A stretch of 64,000 nucleotides of DNA from Sporopachydermia quercuum. Lineage: Eukaryota > Ascomycota > Sporopachydermiomycetes > Sporopachydermiales > Sporopachydermiaceae. How positions within the stretch are numbered: position 1 is the first letter of the stretch; each line of letters begins with the position of its first letter. Shown here piece after piece: positions 10,527-21,134 of the stretch. The DNA is taken from NCBI GenBank assembly GCA_001599295.1, contig BCGN01000009.1, forward strand, positions 372,001-436,000, read 5' to 3'. The translations under genes and the position numbers were made by a program. The notes beneath the pieces were generated by a model, which worked only from the letters and a program-made list of their open reading frames with translations, did not search any database and was not told the origin of the DNA.

Positions 10527-10949
10527 GTATATTATATTATAGTGTCATATAAAGGAAATTCGCAATAGATTTTGTGTAGACTGTTCATTTGCTTAGCCAA
10601 TGAATGTAGATACGAGAATATTGATGAGCTTGATAATATTTGCGGATAACGTAATCGACCACGAATATGTATGTTCTTATTGATTAAGTTTGTCTGAACT
10701 TTAATTATTTTCTTACCCCTTCGGGTAAACCTACCTACCTAAGTTTAAGTTTCAACCGTTTTTTCGCTAGGTTCGAGAACGATTTGCTCACGGTTCTGAT
10801 TGATGTACTATTGTATAAAATTATATTAGGAGGTAGCTAGGAAGATAGCTTTTACTTCATCCCTCAAGGTGCCCAAGCATCTGACTCAATGTACGATTTC
10901 AAGTTCTCCAGTGTCAAAACTATTGNTACTGGGCTTATCTGATAGCACT
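10527..10949. other. intergenic upstream of the EFM2-like gene
   Basis: AT-rich, with a small CTTACCCCTTCGGGTAA inverted element near 10710. Both flanking genes run on the plus strand. The open frame of the next gene extends upstream to 10869, but only via a GTG codon. Confidence 0.35.
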
Positions 10950-12290
10950 ATGAACGACCAATCACTACTTGGTACTACAGTAGTTCCTACTCCTACAAAA
11001 GGAAATGAAATATTGAATCCTGATCCAAAAGATGTTTCGGAAAAGCTAAGCAACTTGATTTTGAATAATTTGGATAGGAATATCAACAGCTCGCTTGCAA
11101 ACTCGTATGATGATACTGCAGATGAAGTTTTACACTTCTTCGATCTGCCACATCTGGGCAGCAAACCAACTGCAAGTACTTTAATAGTATTACTGACACT
11201 TCTTGCAAAATCCAGGCCCAAGAATTTTGGAGAGGAAGTTGATGATGATTTCTTAGATGGTAAACTTGAAGAGTACACAGAATATATGAATAGATCGCTG
11301 GATGAACGTCAGATGCGAAATCTGCAGAGAAAGCTAAAATCATTGCGTGATGATGATGTATTTGGTTATGTCACCAAAGTAGTTAGTAGCCCTTTGGCAT
11401 GGATATCGGAAGAAGAACAGAGTATAATTTGGGATTTGGCAAGTTTACGGCTTGCTGAAAGATGTGGCAGAACAGCTGTACCAGATATTCTACGGGAGAT
11501 TGATATTACAGAGCTTCATGATCAGATTAAATCTGCATGGGTCAATCAAGAGAAGAACTTTCGGGGCAATGATGTAATAAATTTTTTTGAACGTTATAGA
11601 CAGGAACTTGATGATCTGATCCCGAGAGCAATCCAATTGAACGAACCCTCTCTTACATCTGATAACCTTGGACTAAAAACCTGGGGATCCTCATTTATTC
11701 TTTCACGTTATTTACTCCGGAATCCCAGTAAAATTCGAGGGGAAGTATTAGAACTAGGTGCTGGAACGGGCTTAGTCGGACTTGTGTGTTCTTTAATGCT
11801 TCATAAAGTTGTACTTACAGATTTACCAGAAATTATAGATAACCTTCGATATAATGTTGAGATGAACAGCATCGACGTCAGTTTCATTCCTCCAGGGAGT
11901 TCCGACAGTCCTTTTTGTCTGAGGTCTAGAGGTGATGTTTTGGCACTTGACTGGACAAATCCTCAGTCATTCATTGAAAATTATTTCTTGGAAGAGTTCC
12001 CACCGGTCACAAATGCATTTGATACAATAATTCTCTCAGATCCTGTTTATTCTGAAAATCATCCTCCATGGATTGTTGATATGATCAGTCTTTTTCTGAA
12101 GAAGTCTAGTGACTCTACAGCTATTATCCAGCTACCTCTAAGGCAGAAGTTTGCTGATGTTAGAGAGCAGCTATGGCAGCTTTTAGAGGAAAGATTCGAA
12201 AAACTTGAAGGAGATACTGAACTAGGTTTTGATGATTTTGGGGAAACAACGTTCTATAGATCNTTTTGGAAATGGAAGTCCATCGATTAG
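10950..12290 (+). CDS. EFM2: SAM-dependent protein lysine methyltransferase, Efm2-like
   Basis: A seven-beta-strand methyltransferase of the Methyltransf_16 family. Yeast Efm2 methylates lysines of elongation factors eEF2 and eEF3. I start at the first ATG (10950), giving 446 residues; the frame is open upstream but without an ATG. The N-terminal half is a helical region with a conserved-looking WDLASLRLAERCGRTAVPDI stretch. The catalytic core has motif I VLELGAGTGLVGL (E268-LGAGTG) and the post-I acidic residue in VVLTDLPEI. A DPVYSENHPPW segment matches the (D/E)xxY type of this family. Efm3 or another member is possible; the length and the N-terminal extension favour Efm2. Confidence 0.65.
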   Translation: MNDQSLLGTTVVPTPTKGNEILNPDPKDVSEKLSNLILNNLDRNINSSLANSYDDTADEVLHFFDLPHLGSKPTASTLIVLLTLLAKSRPKNFGEEVDDDFLDGKLEEYTEYMNRSLDERQMRNLQRKLKSLRDDDVFGYVTKVVSSPLAWISEEEQSIIWDLASLRLAERCGRTAVPDILREIDITELHDQIKSAWVNQEKNFRGNDVINFFERYRQELDDLIPRAIQLNEPSLTSDNLGLKTWGSSFILSRYLLRNPSKIRGEVLELGAGTGLVGLVCSLMLHKVVLTDLPEIIDNLRYNVEMNSIDVSFIPPGSSDSPFCLRSRGDVLALDWTNPQSFIENYFLEEFPPVTNAFDTIILSDPVYSENHPPWIVDMISLFLKKSSDSTAIIQLPLRQKFADVREQLWQLLEERFEKLEGDTELGFDDFGETTFYRXFWKWKSID

Positions 12291-13285
12291 AAGAAGTTAT
12301 ATAGAGAAGCATATACAAGTATTAGGAAAAAGGTAGTATTGCATAAATGTTGGTATAGATTAATCAAAGCAAAAGCTTATCAAACATTGTACAGACCGTG
12401 AATTCCTGCTTGTCAGAAGGTGTAAGTGCAATAGAATATGTCAGCAGAAATTAAATCTTCTGTTTTCGATCCAATTTACGAGTTTTCAGTGGCAAAAAAG
12501 TTATAAAGCTGAATATTTCGTTTCTATCTTTATAACTTTCATTCTTACAGCAATACAGTGGTAGGAATATTACACACACCGAGAGATACATATGGCCAAA
12601 TATCTATTAATACAAAGAGTAATGTATGGTTGTTCTGTCTTACGTTCCTTCGTACATTTGCGCACTAATTACTGGAAAAGTAGTACTTTCATCAACTAAA
12701 TTGATCAATCGAGAGCCTCTTTCCAGGTTTGCTCTTCTGAATTGTCAATGGGCATGTGAGCTCCTTGAATTTATACATCCTTCTTGTTCCTAAGTTTTTC
12801 CTTCCTTCCAATATTTCACTATATTGTTTTTCATTAGAACATTTATTTCGTTAAAAAATATTCTAATCTATATATTAATAAGCATGTAGTAAACAAAAAT
12901 CAATCGCTCAAATGGATTAAGGGTTGATCAAAATTATACATATCTTTGTTAGGTTAGTTCAGACTAATTGTCCCCTAACAAAGTTTTTCGGAAGAGCAAA
13001 ACATGCACTGCATATGAAATTTGTTTTCTTTGAGATGTTTAATTGAGACTCGTAAGACAAATAATTAATTCTCAATCATGCTTTATTTGTTTTCTATCAT
13101 TATCCGTGATCTAAATTTTAGAGTATACTCGTCCTATAAAAGCTTATGTATTTATTCATTTATTATTCTTTTTTTCTGATGCTGTTGTCAGTCGGATATA
13201 TGAACATTCGAAGTTCATTAAACAACAAACCTTAGTCACTAATTCATCAACCACACTGAACAGATATTCTAAACGATTGCTCATA
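12291..13285. other. intergenic between EFM2-like gene and POP4
   Basis: Nearly 1 kb with no open frame of substance. It contains a GTAAGT at 12422 and a TTACAG acceptor-like site about 130 bases later (see findings), but no exons I can defend. Confidence 0.35.
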
Positions 13286-14128
13286 ATGTCAGAAAGTGCT
13301 CCACCGTTAGGAACAATTGAAAAAGACTTGATAAGTCTTTCACATGATTCTGCAAGTGCAGAGAAATTGACTTCAGAGAGGTACTCTGTATCCAAAGACA
13401 GCAGACCGTATCTAAATCTACTACCAGCAACTACGGAAAGCAAACCTATAGAGAATAAAGGAACATCTATAACACATAGCAAACAAGTAAAGGAGAGGAA
13501 ACAAAATACTAGGACATCATTAAGGAAATTTATTAAAGAAGGATTAATAGCTACAAGAGCAAATAAGAACGATAAAGAATCAAAACTTGCCCAACTACCC
13601 CAGTATACAGATTATCTTCCTATGCTGTCTTTATGGGAACAGTACATGTCAACCATGTTATTTCCAAGTGGTCATAATGGTGTTATTTCTAATAATTTAT
13701 TAGGGAAACTTGCAAGTGCTGATTATCATGGTGCAGAATTGACAGTTATAAGCAGCAGGAATCCTTCACAAGTTGGTATTAGAGGTATAGTATTGGTTGA
13801 TGGAAGGTCAAGTTTTGTTCTAGCTGTCGAAAAAGATGTATGGAGGAAAGATGTCAAATGGTATAAAGATGGTAAGAATAGAGAAGAAGAAAACAAGATA
13901 GAACCAGGAGGTATCAAAGTGATTGAGAAGAAAGGAGCCCAGTTCAAGTTTTCGGTACCCGTTTCCAATCTTAGCAAGAAAGNTATACCCGAAAATGGCA
14001 TTGACGATCTTGATGTTGAGATACAGGAGAAGAGCGTTTCATTTTGTATAATGGGCGCTAGATTTAGATATAGGACAGCCGATAGAAGTGGCCGGAAATT
14101 TAAGAGNCATTCTGTTGACGATTTATAA
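13286..14128 (+). CDS. POP4: RNase P/RNase MRP subunit Pop4 (p29)
   Basis: An RNA-binding subunit shared by nuclear RNase P (tRNA 5' processing) and RNase MRP (rRNA processing). It starts at the first in-frame ATG (MSESAPPLG) and is 280 residues, essentially the length of S. cerevisiae Pop4. The N-terminal half is variable and basic (KQVKERKQNTRTSLRKFI). The second half is the Sm-like p29/UPF0086 barrel: LPMLSLWEQYMSTML, LASADYHGAELTVISSRNP, VGIRGIVLVDGRSSFVLAV, GIKVIEKKGAQFKFSVP, and the terminal GARFRYRTADRSGRKFK signature. Two N bases fall in the coding sequence, at 13983 and 14107. Confidence 0.92.
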   Translation: MSESAPPLGTIEKDLISLSHDSASAEKLTSERYSVSKDSRPYLNLLPATTESKPIENKGTSITHSKQVKERKQNTRTSLRKFIKEGLIATRANKNDKESKLAQLPQYTDYLPMLSLWEQYMSTMLFPSGHNGVISNNLLGKLASADYHGAELTVISSRNPSQVGIRGIVLVDGRSSFVLAVEKDVWRKDVKWYKDGKNREEENKIEPGGIKVIEKKGAQFKFSVPVSNLSKKXIPENGIDDLDVEIQEKSVSFCIMGARFRYRTADRSGRKFKXHSVDDL

Positions 14129-14570
14129 TGAATGAATCACTGGATGGTGCCGAGCAAATTGACAGCAACCACTGTATCGAAGTACTGCTTACATATCTTT
14201 ATTGACTACTGGTGAACTAGAGCTTTCCAACNGTAACATATAAATCAAACTCATTAAAACATCATCTTCTCACTGATTATACATTAGAAAGGGATAAATA
14301 AAGAAGCAAACATCAAGGAAACATGAAACAAACAAACAGATCTAACGAGAACGTTTAATCAGATTTTCTGAAAGGTATGTCAATGGACTCTCACTAGAAG
14401 ATATTCCACACNATAAATTGACACCAGTTAGACAAACAAACAAATTAGTAATCCGCCAAAATAGAGAATTCAAATTTTGCCTGCTTCTGAAGTGCCAATT
14501 CAAAACAACTAGGATTATATTAGAATTATACATTTTTCCCTTTTATGCGAAAGACTCATGGTAAACCATA
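14129..14570. other. intergenic between convergent POP4 and an unrecognised gene
   Basis: AT-rich 3' region. It holds two isolated N bases (14232, 14412) and a short purine run with repeated AAACAAAC near 14326-14340. Nothing else is seen. Confidence 0.35.
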
Positions 14571-15179
14571 TCAAGCATCTCGTTTTTTCTTTTGCATGTT
14601 TTTATTTTTCTTTTTATTTCTTTGGGTTTTGAGAAACTCATGTTCGTCCGCGTAGTCCAAGAATTCAGAGTCCAAAATATCAAGTAGTTTATCGTTTTGT
14701 CTTTTCTGGTTCATGCCAAGAGTGTTTGCCATCTCCAAATCCATCAATTCTGACTCACTAAGATCTTTAGCCTTAGATGAATCAACACGAAGCCTTTGTT
14801 TGGGTTGCGGCTTAGTAATCTTGGAAGAGGTTTGTTGTTGACTTTTACCAAGGGATGCAGCTTCTGCGTAGCTAAGAGATCTAACAGCTACATCTGCAAA
14901 ACCCTCCTTCTCCAGATCAGTGACAACTATGACTTTTCTGGTTGTTTCTTGACTGCCAACAAGAGCGGCCGAGTCATTATTCTCCTCCACAATGTTCTCT
15001 TTTGGCTTTGAGAATGGGGATAGGAAAAATGAACTCCAGCTTCTGTTAGGAGTATTCTTGACAGGATTGTTGAAAACCCTCATAGCATCTGCCTCGGCTG
15101 ATTCAAGTTTTCTTAGTTCTACCACCTTGTTTACTACCTGAGCTGCAGTAACAGCAGTAGAAAGTGAAGCCATGTTCAT
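14571..15179 (-). CDS. uncharacterised 202-residue protein with Lys-rich C terminus
   Basis: I do not recognise this protein. It starts MNMASLSTAVTAAQVVNKVV, with ATGs at residues 1 and 3. A helical N-terminal part (KVVELRKLESAEADAMRVF) leads to an aromatic SWSSFFLSPFSKPK patch. The middle reads VIVVTDLEKEGFADVAVRSLSYAEAAS. An acidic helix (LLDILDSEFLDYADEHEFL) precedes the end, which is almost pure Lys/Asn/Gln (RNKKKNKNMQKKKRD). There is no membrane segment or signal peptide. The reading frame is intact and codon use matches its neighbours, so I take it as a real gene. The basic tail could bind nucleic acid or act in nuclear import; that is only inference. Confidence 0.65.
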   Translation of the reverse strand: MNMASLSTAVTAAQVVNKVVELRKLESAEADAMRVFNNPVKNTPNRSWSSFFLSPFSKPKENIVEENNDSAALVGSQETTRKVIVVTDLEKEGFADVAVRSLSYAEAASLGKSQQQTSSKITKPQPKQRLRVDSSKAKDLSESELMDLEMANTLGMNQKRQNDKLLDILDSEFLDYADEHEFLKTQRNKKKNKNMQKKKRDA

Positions 15180-17336
15180 AAATAATAGCTAGTGATATAG
15201 AATGTGATACTCTTAGATAAGCCAAGTACTTATGCTAAATGCAGTTGTAGGAGGTATTGTAGTCGCGTTGTCAGCAGAATTTAAAGCTAATCACCCAGTG
15301 AGAAAACCAAGCAGGATTGAATAAAGTCAACTACCAGAATGAACTTAATCTTAATTCTCTTGAACTAGCAGGAAAAAATAGGTAATAAGTGTTTATAAAG
15401 TTCTCAGAAGAATCGAGTAAACAAAACAATCAATGCCTTCTTTGACAGTTACCTCGCTAACTCGACAAGCTTTTATCGTCACTTTGCTTTTCAGATAGAA
15501 GACCTTATAACGAGTATCTCCAATGCAACGAGAATACGTAATTTGAAGTTCGCCAATTAGAATTCTTATCGTCTTTCAATTGAATAGCCTGAAAGACCCA
15601 ATACTTATATATACCCACTTTCAATACAATACAATACAAGGAAAGAATGATTTAATCTGTAGATGAATGCTCAATAACAAAGTTTCTTAGTATCTTAGTT
15701 TTTGATAATACATTATTATTTTCCAACTGGAAAGCCAGCGATGTTGTTACCAACCTCTACATCAATTGTAAACAAGAGTAAGAAGGAATCCACGAAAGAA
15801 ACAAAGCAAAACAAAGAGGCGATAGGAGATGGTTACAATTATTAGTAACAAAAATGGACTCGAAAATGGTAGAAACAGACACAAAAAAGGTAATCGTGAT
15901 AAGGAATGGCTGCAGTCGTTTTGCATATTCATACATGAGAAGAAGCCCAATTGGGAACAAAAGTTACTGATAAGATAAGTATGATTAATATGAGTGGGTA
16001 CTTTTAGGTAAATTCTCGAATCGGTTATTATTGTTTGCATGATGATTGNTCTATCAAATAGATATTTGAATTGATAAATAAAAAATCTCATTGAATTTCT
16101 CATATTAACCTGCCGAATCTTGTTCTTGGGCGTATATTGTTTATGATACTGGATCCAATTACGCCCACGAGGAAATTTTGTTTTGATGCCCAGAAGCAAT
16201 GATACCGAAACATACATACTGATTACGCGTTTTAGGCAAGGGAAATGAGTCAGAGAAAAGCAGCCAACTGTTTCGTAATTGGTTAGACATGTATTGGCTA
16301 TGACAATATTGGGTAAATCTCGAATATTTTATAATGGTAAAAATCTTAAATGTAAATAATTGTAAACAATGCTAAGTATGACGAAACAATGCATCAACGA
16401 AAACAGTCTAATTCATGTTTTCCTGCTCCTGCTCCTCCTCGTGGGCTGGCAAAGGCAGAAGAGCAGGTTCTGGTTAATCCATAATGTTAAAGAATCATAC
16501 TAATTGGAGAAATAGCATTCCGACTATCTTGAAACAGTATCAGTTAGCATATTATGTTCTTATTGCTTTGATGGCTCTCAGTTCAATTATTTCATGAATG
16601 CTATAGTTCCTCATGATATTGATGTTTCCTGCGGCCCGAGATGGACTAGCATCAGGCTTTTCTGCAACATACGTACTCTTACAAACGCTCAGTTATTGAT
16701 CATACTCAAATACGGAATGTACTGTTAAGGTTATTCTTAATAAGCTCATCTATGTCCAGTATGCTGGTAATTATACTACAATCATTATTTGATAGTAGTA
16801 CTTCCTGTCTTTTACTTGTCAGTATCATCAATCTGAATGACTATAAATTGATTGTAAGGTTCGTACGGAAAGAGTAAACAAAATAGGCTTCGATGCCACC
16901 AAGATGTACCTGCGCAGTATCTTCGTTGGAGGCATACTTTCTGAGAGATTGTTAAACATTGAAAGCTACTTTAAAATTCTATTTTATATTATCTCTTGTA
17001 AAATAATGGAGTAGATTTTGAAAGTCAATTCATATTTTAAGAATAACCTGAATTAAGCAAGGCCTTGTCAATTGAATGCTTATCTGATCATACTATATTT
17101 AGTTCACCACTATCATGCAGAGTTCTGCAGTTATATGTGGGATTCACCTTTAGCTCTTACTTTCTCCGAAGGAATAAGTCGGTCAGAGAAACTAACTGAA
17201 GTTCTTTACTGAAATGGTAAAATATTGTCATTTTATTGATATTATTATTTAACATTATAGTACATGCTGTGGATCATTATAAGTATAATGTTAGAACCAA
17301 GAGCCCTTCCACCAAGTCAGGAATCAGGTGACTTTA
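15180..17336. other. 2.1-kb intergenic region
   Basis: No gene can be supported. A 151-codon minus-strand frame (15762-16217) is low in complexity and crosses an N. Within it are intron-like signals (see findings). An ACGCGT element, the MBF core, lies at 16225-16230. A repeated CCTGCTCCTGCTCCTCCTC run lies near 16421. AT-rich sequence elsewhere. Confidence 0.35.
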
Positions 17337-18239
17337 CTACTCCATTCCACTATCATCGCTGGAGTCATCATCTTCTCCAAGATCACGCATCTTTTCACCN
17401 GTATTGATGGAACCTGGTTTGACAATATTACTATTGAGATAACCATCATTCTCGTATTCATCGTTATTTTCGTCCAGTTCTATTGGTTCGCCTTCACCAT
17501 TTTCTTCGGGCACTTCTACTGCCTCTTCTATTCTCCTTAGTTCATCCATTACTAAGGAAATGAAAGGTCTCATTTCGTTCATTTCCAACAGGCCTAAATT
17601 ATCAAATCTCAAATGAGATTCATTAACTTCCTTGATGCCGGCTCTGACTTTCGTTTGCCGGATTTCGTGTATATCTTTGATCAATGATCTTNTTATATCT
17701 GTCGAATCACGTAGGTCATCGGCAGCTCTACAATGCCCAGTTAGTATGCATTCCAACCAATGCCAGAAACATTCAAAACGAATTCATTATCACCGTCTTG
17801 TTTTAAATAATTGTCCTAATACATACCCTTCCAATAATATATGTGAAATCTCAAGCCAGTGCCATGGCAATGGAGCAAAATGATACATGTCGTTTATCTC
17901 TAAATCTTTCACTTTCAGTAGGTTATCTTTTGAAAGCCAATCTGGCGGTATTATATTACATCTTCCTTGTTTCTTTAATATAAGTGCTAACCATATAGGT
18001 AGTTTCACTCTGCTCATTGCCCGTAATTTGGAGATTCTTGTCTATCGCATGTTAATCTGTCAGCTCTCAATTGTCCATCATGGTCCTGTCTATATTCAAA
18101 GGATTGAAAAAAAACATACACTTATCAAATTCATGCTATCAAACGACTGCCGTAGAATCACTGTAATTTCTTCATTTTCGCCTAGAAAGTAGACCTCTGA
18201 CGGAGTCAGAGCATGCAGTAGTTTGCTTGGTAGCGCCAT
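17337..18239 (-). CDS. PSF2: GINS complex subunit Psf2, 3 exons
   Basis: Psf2 is part of the GINS tetramer, which joins Mcm2-7 and Cdc45 to form the replicative helicase. The exons, in transcript order, are 18239-18120, 18041-17827 and 17727-17337, giving 241 residues. Introns are 78 and 99 nt; both start GTATGT, and the second has a perfect TACTAAC branch point. The protein begins MALPSKLLHALTPSEVYFLG, matching the family N terminus. It continues VKLPIWLALILKKQGRCNII, PPDWL, LPWHWLEISHILL, DIHEIRQTKVRAGI, NESHLRFDNLGLLEMNEMRP and an acidic tail. Removing the introns keeps all three pieces in frame. It is divergent from ARG2, the same neighbour as in S. cerevisiae. Confidence 0.95.
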
Positions 18240-18861
18240 TTCTCTCTATATGCAAACTCAACTACTTTTCTCTCCAACTAACACCCGACCTTTTCACNAC
18301 TTCAACAAAAACGCCCTATAAAATATCACTTTCTATCTTCAATTTACCATTCGCTAATAAAAAGTCTTTACNGCAAAATACTCAACTAATTCAAGTTTTT
18401 TAACAACCTTACTTCGTCTCGATCCCCAGATTTCTCTTCTTTCATGTTGAACACATTTTTTTGGCGGGTTTGGGTACAGACACGTCCAAGGAAAGATTAA
18501 TTTCAGTCTCCTGTGAACCTCCCTTCGTTCTTTTTCTTTTCGTCACCTGCCTAATTGGGGACACTCTATTTCTGATAAGACTCACGAAATGCAAAAGAGT
18601 TCAATATACTAAACCAGAATATTGAAAAGAGTGATATCCTGTACATACTAGCGGANTATCAACTGTTCCACTGAACAAGAAAAGTATAAAAATTATTGCT
18701 TTTTTAGATAACAATAATTGCATTTATTTGCATTTGATGGATTTTTGTTTTGGAGAGTTTTGTTTTCACAAGCTTTGCAATTTTGAAGCTTGGAAGGAAG
18801 CTGGAAACAAGTTTTGTACTGAATCGTCTGATCAGCCAAGTGAGGGGTTGGACAGAGGATA
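18240..18861. promoter_or_regulatory. shared divergent promoter PSF2 / ARG2
   Basis: A 622-bp bidirectional promoter. It contains an E2F-like TTTTTTGGCGGG at 18457-18468 and an SBF-like CACGAAA at 18583-18589, both classes of G1/S element and apt for a replication gene such as PSF2. A Gcn4-type GAGTCA (18203-18208) lies just inside PSF2 exon 1 and could serve ARG2, but it is remote from it. Single N bases occur at 18298, 18372 and 18656. Confidence 0.4.
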
Positions 18862-20792
18862 ATGATAGGTTCATCATTGAGTAAACAATATGCTAAAAGA
18901 GCTGTCTATTGTAAATATGGCAGACGGGGAGTTCGTTGGTTGAGCTCTATCAAGCCGTTTAGAGACATACATGATCTTCGTGTACCTGCATCTGAGAAAA
19001 GAGTATGTATCGATTACTTCCAGTTATTGCTTGCTCTATTATGTGATGATGTATAACTACAACGAAAAGTAGTATATATTGAACTAACAACATACTTAAA
19101 CAGCATGTTGTTATTTGGATGCCAGCTTATTAACCCTATTAGGATTTAATACTATCAATATTACGAGCAAGTGCAACCAAGAGAGATGCTCGTCAATACA
19201 TAAGTCGTTATGGCGCCCCAAGAATGATCCGAGAATCAAGCGAGAAGTTTGTTAGAGATCTCTTAAGAGATTCAACATCTGAAGAAAAGTTGGTTGACGC
19301 GGATGAGAAAACAGTGAGAATGGCAATAGTAAAAGTTAGAGATACCAAGAGATCATTAGTCGGCTCAGAGGAAACTCTGAAAGGCATATGCTCAGTTCTA
19401 TGCAAATTGATGAGATTCGGTATAGCCCCAGTTGTGGTATTTGATAGTCCTGATTTTCAGCCTAGAGAAGAATACATCCGCATACAAACGCAAACTGAGA
19501 AATATCGAGGCGGAAATATTTCATTTGCTGATGCGGAAAAATCATTATTAGAGCAGTTTAATATATTTGCTGATAGATTAGAAAGATCTCGTAAAGGAAG
19601 GGACCATGGTCTTCAGGTTTTACCAATTAGAGGTCTGTTTGAATTTGAAGGATTTAGTGTTATGAACAACTCACAAACTATACAAACAAAGGATCTGAAA
19701 ATGTCTTTACCTGTCTTGTTGACTACAAGTCTTACCAGAAGTAACTCTTTGCCAGTCATTTTACCGTTNGCATATAATAATCTGATCAGCGAGGAGACCA
19801 TAATATCAGCAGATGATATAGTGATAGCTCTATGTAAGCATTTCAGTAAAGATCCTGGTAGCAAGATGGAAAAAGAAGTTTCTAATGGTGTATCATGTTC
19901 TATTGAAAAAATCATATTCGTTGATCCATTGGGCGGTATTCCTAGTATTGAACGATCATCAACTGCTCATGTATATGTCAATTTGTTACAAGAGTATAAT
20001 GACATACTATCTGAATTGCATATTGGCTTTATCCAACCAGAGGAACGTGATATTCACTTGGATAATCTTCAAACAATGAATGAATGTTTATCAATACTTC
20101 CATCCTCAGCATCAGGTATTATCACTACACCTTCATTGGCCGCAATAACTAATTCTTCCAACCCTATCATTTACAATCTACTAACTGATAGACCAGTGAT
20201 ATCGAGTAGTCTACCGGTGGAATTAAAAAGAACCGCTAAGGTATCTACAACAATTGTAAGATATGGCATGCCAGTTGATGTTCTTATGAGCGAAGAAGGA
20301 TTAGATCTTCTCGAAACCGAAAAAAAAGGTGAAATAAATTTACGGAAACTATGGCAAGTGATCGAAGATTCCTTTGGCAGAAAACTTGATGTTGAAGGTT
20401 ATTTGAGGCGAGTAAATGGTAAAGTTGCTGCTATTATCATTGCTGGTGAATATGATGGTGCTGCAATTATCACATGGGAAGAAATGAACTCGAGAAAAGT
20501 AGCATATCTTGATAAAATAGCAGTGTCACAGAAAAGTCAAGGCTCTTTAGGTGTTGCTGATATTATTTTCAAAGTGATGGTTATGCAGTTGTTTAAAGAT
20601 GAGCTCATATGGAGATCTCGTAAGAGCAATCCAGTTAATAAATGGTACTTTGAACGATCAAAAGGTTCATTTGCTATTCCTGATAGTAGCTGGAGAATGT
20701 TCTGGTGGGGTTCTAAAAGTAGAACGAGTAAGCAAGATTTTATTGGGTATGCTGGTGTGTGCGGTAGAATTGTTCCGTCATGGAAGACTTAA
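18862..20792 (+). CDS. ARG2: N-acetylglutamate synthase Arg2, 2 exons
   Basis: First enzyme of arginine synthesis, acetylating glutamate in the mitochondrial matrix. Exon 1 is 18862-19002 and exon 2 is 19143-20792; the intron (140 nt) starts GTATGT and ends CCTATTAG, joining in phase 0. The 596-residue protein (574 in S. cerevisiae) has a basic, acid-poor N terminus (MIGSSLSKQYAKRAVYCKYG), a mitochondrial presequence. The spliced junction DLILSILRASATKRDARQYI matches Arg2 well. The N-terminal amino-acid-kinase-like domain runs to about residue 430. The C-terminal GNAT-type acetyltransferase domain has YLDKIAVSQKSQGSLGVADI and WRSRKSNPVNKWYFERS, with the expected substrate-binding Arg and Lys residues. 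Confidence 0.95.
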
Positions 20793-21134
20793 TCGTGATG
20801 GTTGATATAATGATGATGATCATATTGAGAAGAAAAATTGATTTGAAGCAAACGGGAATTGACACAGTGAGGTACTAAATTTATTGGAAGCAGAACTGTT
20901 CACCAAACGAAGTCATAAGTCAGCTTAGTCCTGTTATTGATGTGCTTCTACCTTATGATTATCATGAATATCCTGTTTCAAATGGTCCCTTGCTGCAACT
21001 TCAGGTTATGTAGTTAATTACACCTTTAATTCAAATAATTCTAAGATTCCTACGATCCCTACTTGAGATATCATTACTATCTATATTTATTATGCTGAAT
21101 AGATTATTCATTACTATTCGTACAATTATTTTAT
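20793..21134. other. intergenic between convergent ARG2 and RPC34
   Basis: AT-rich shared 3' region with a short ATGATGATGAT run. No gene is seen. Confidence 0.4.

Noticed and set aside
10869-10949. Upstream extension of the EFM2-like protein
   Set aside because: It needs a GTG start and contains an N. The ATG at 10950 is the first true start.
15762-16217. 151-codon minus-strand frame
   Set aside because: Low complexity toward its end, interrupted by an N and without recognisable motifs. Possible splice signals inside it are reported separately.
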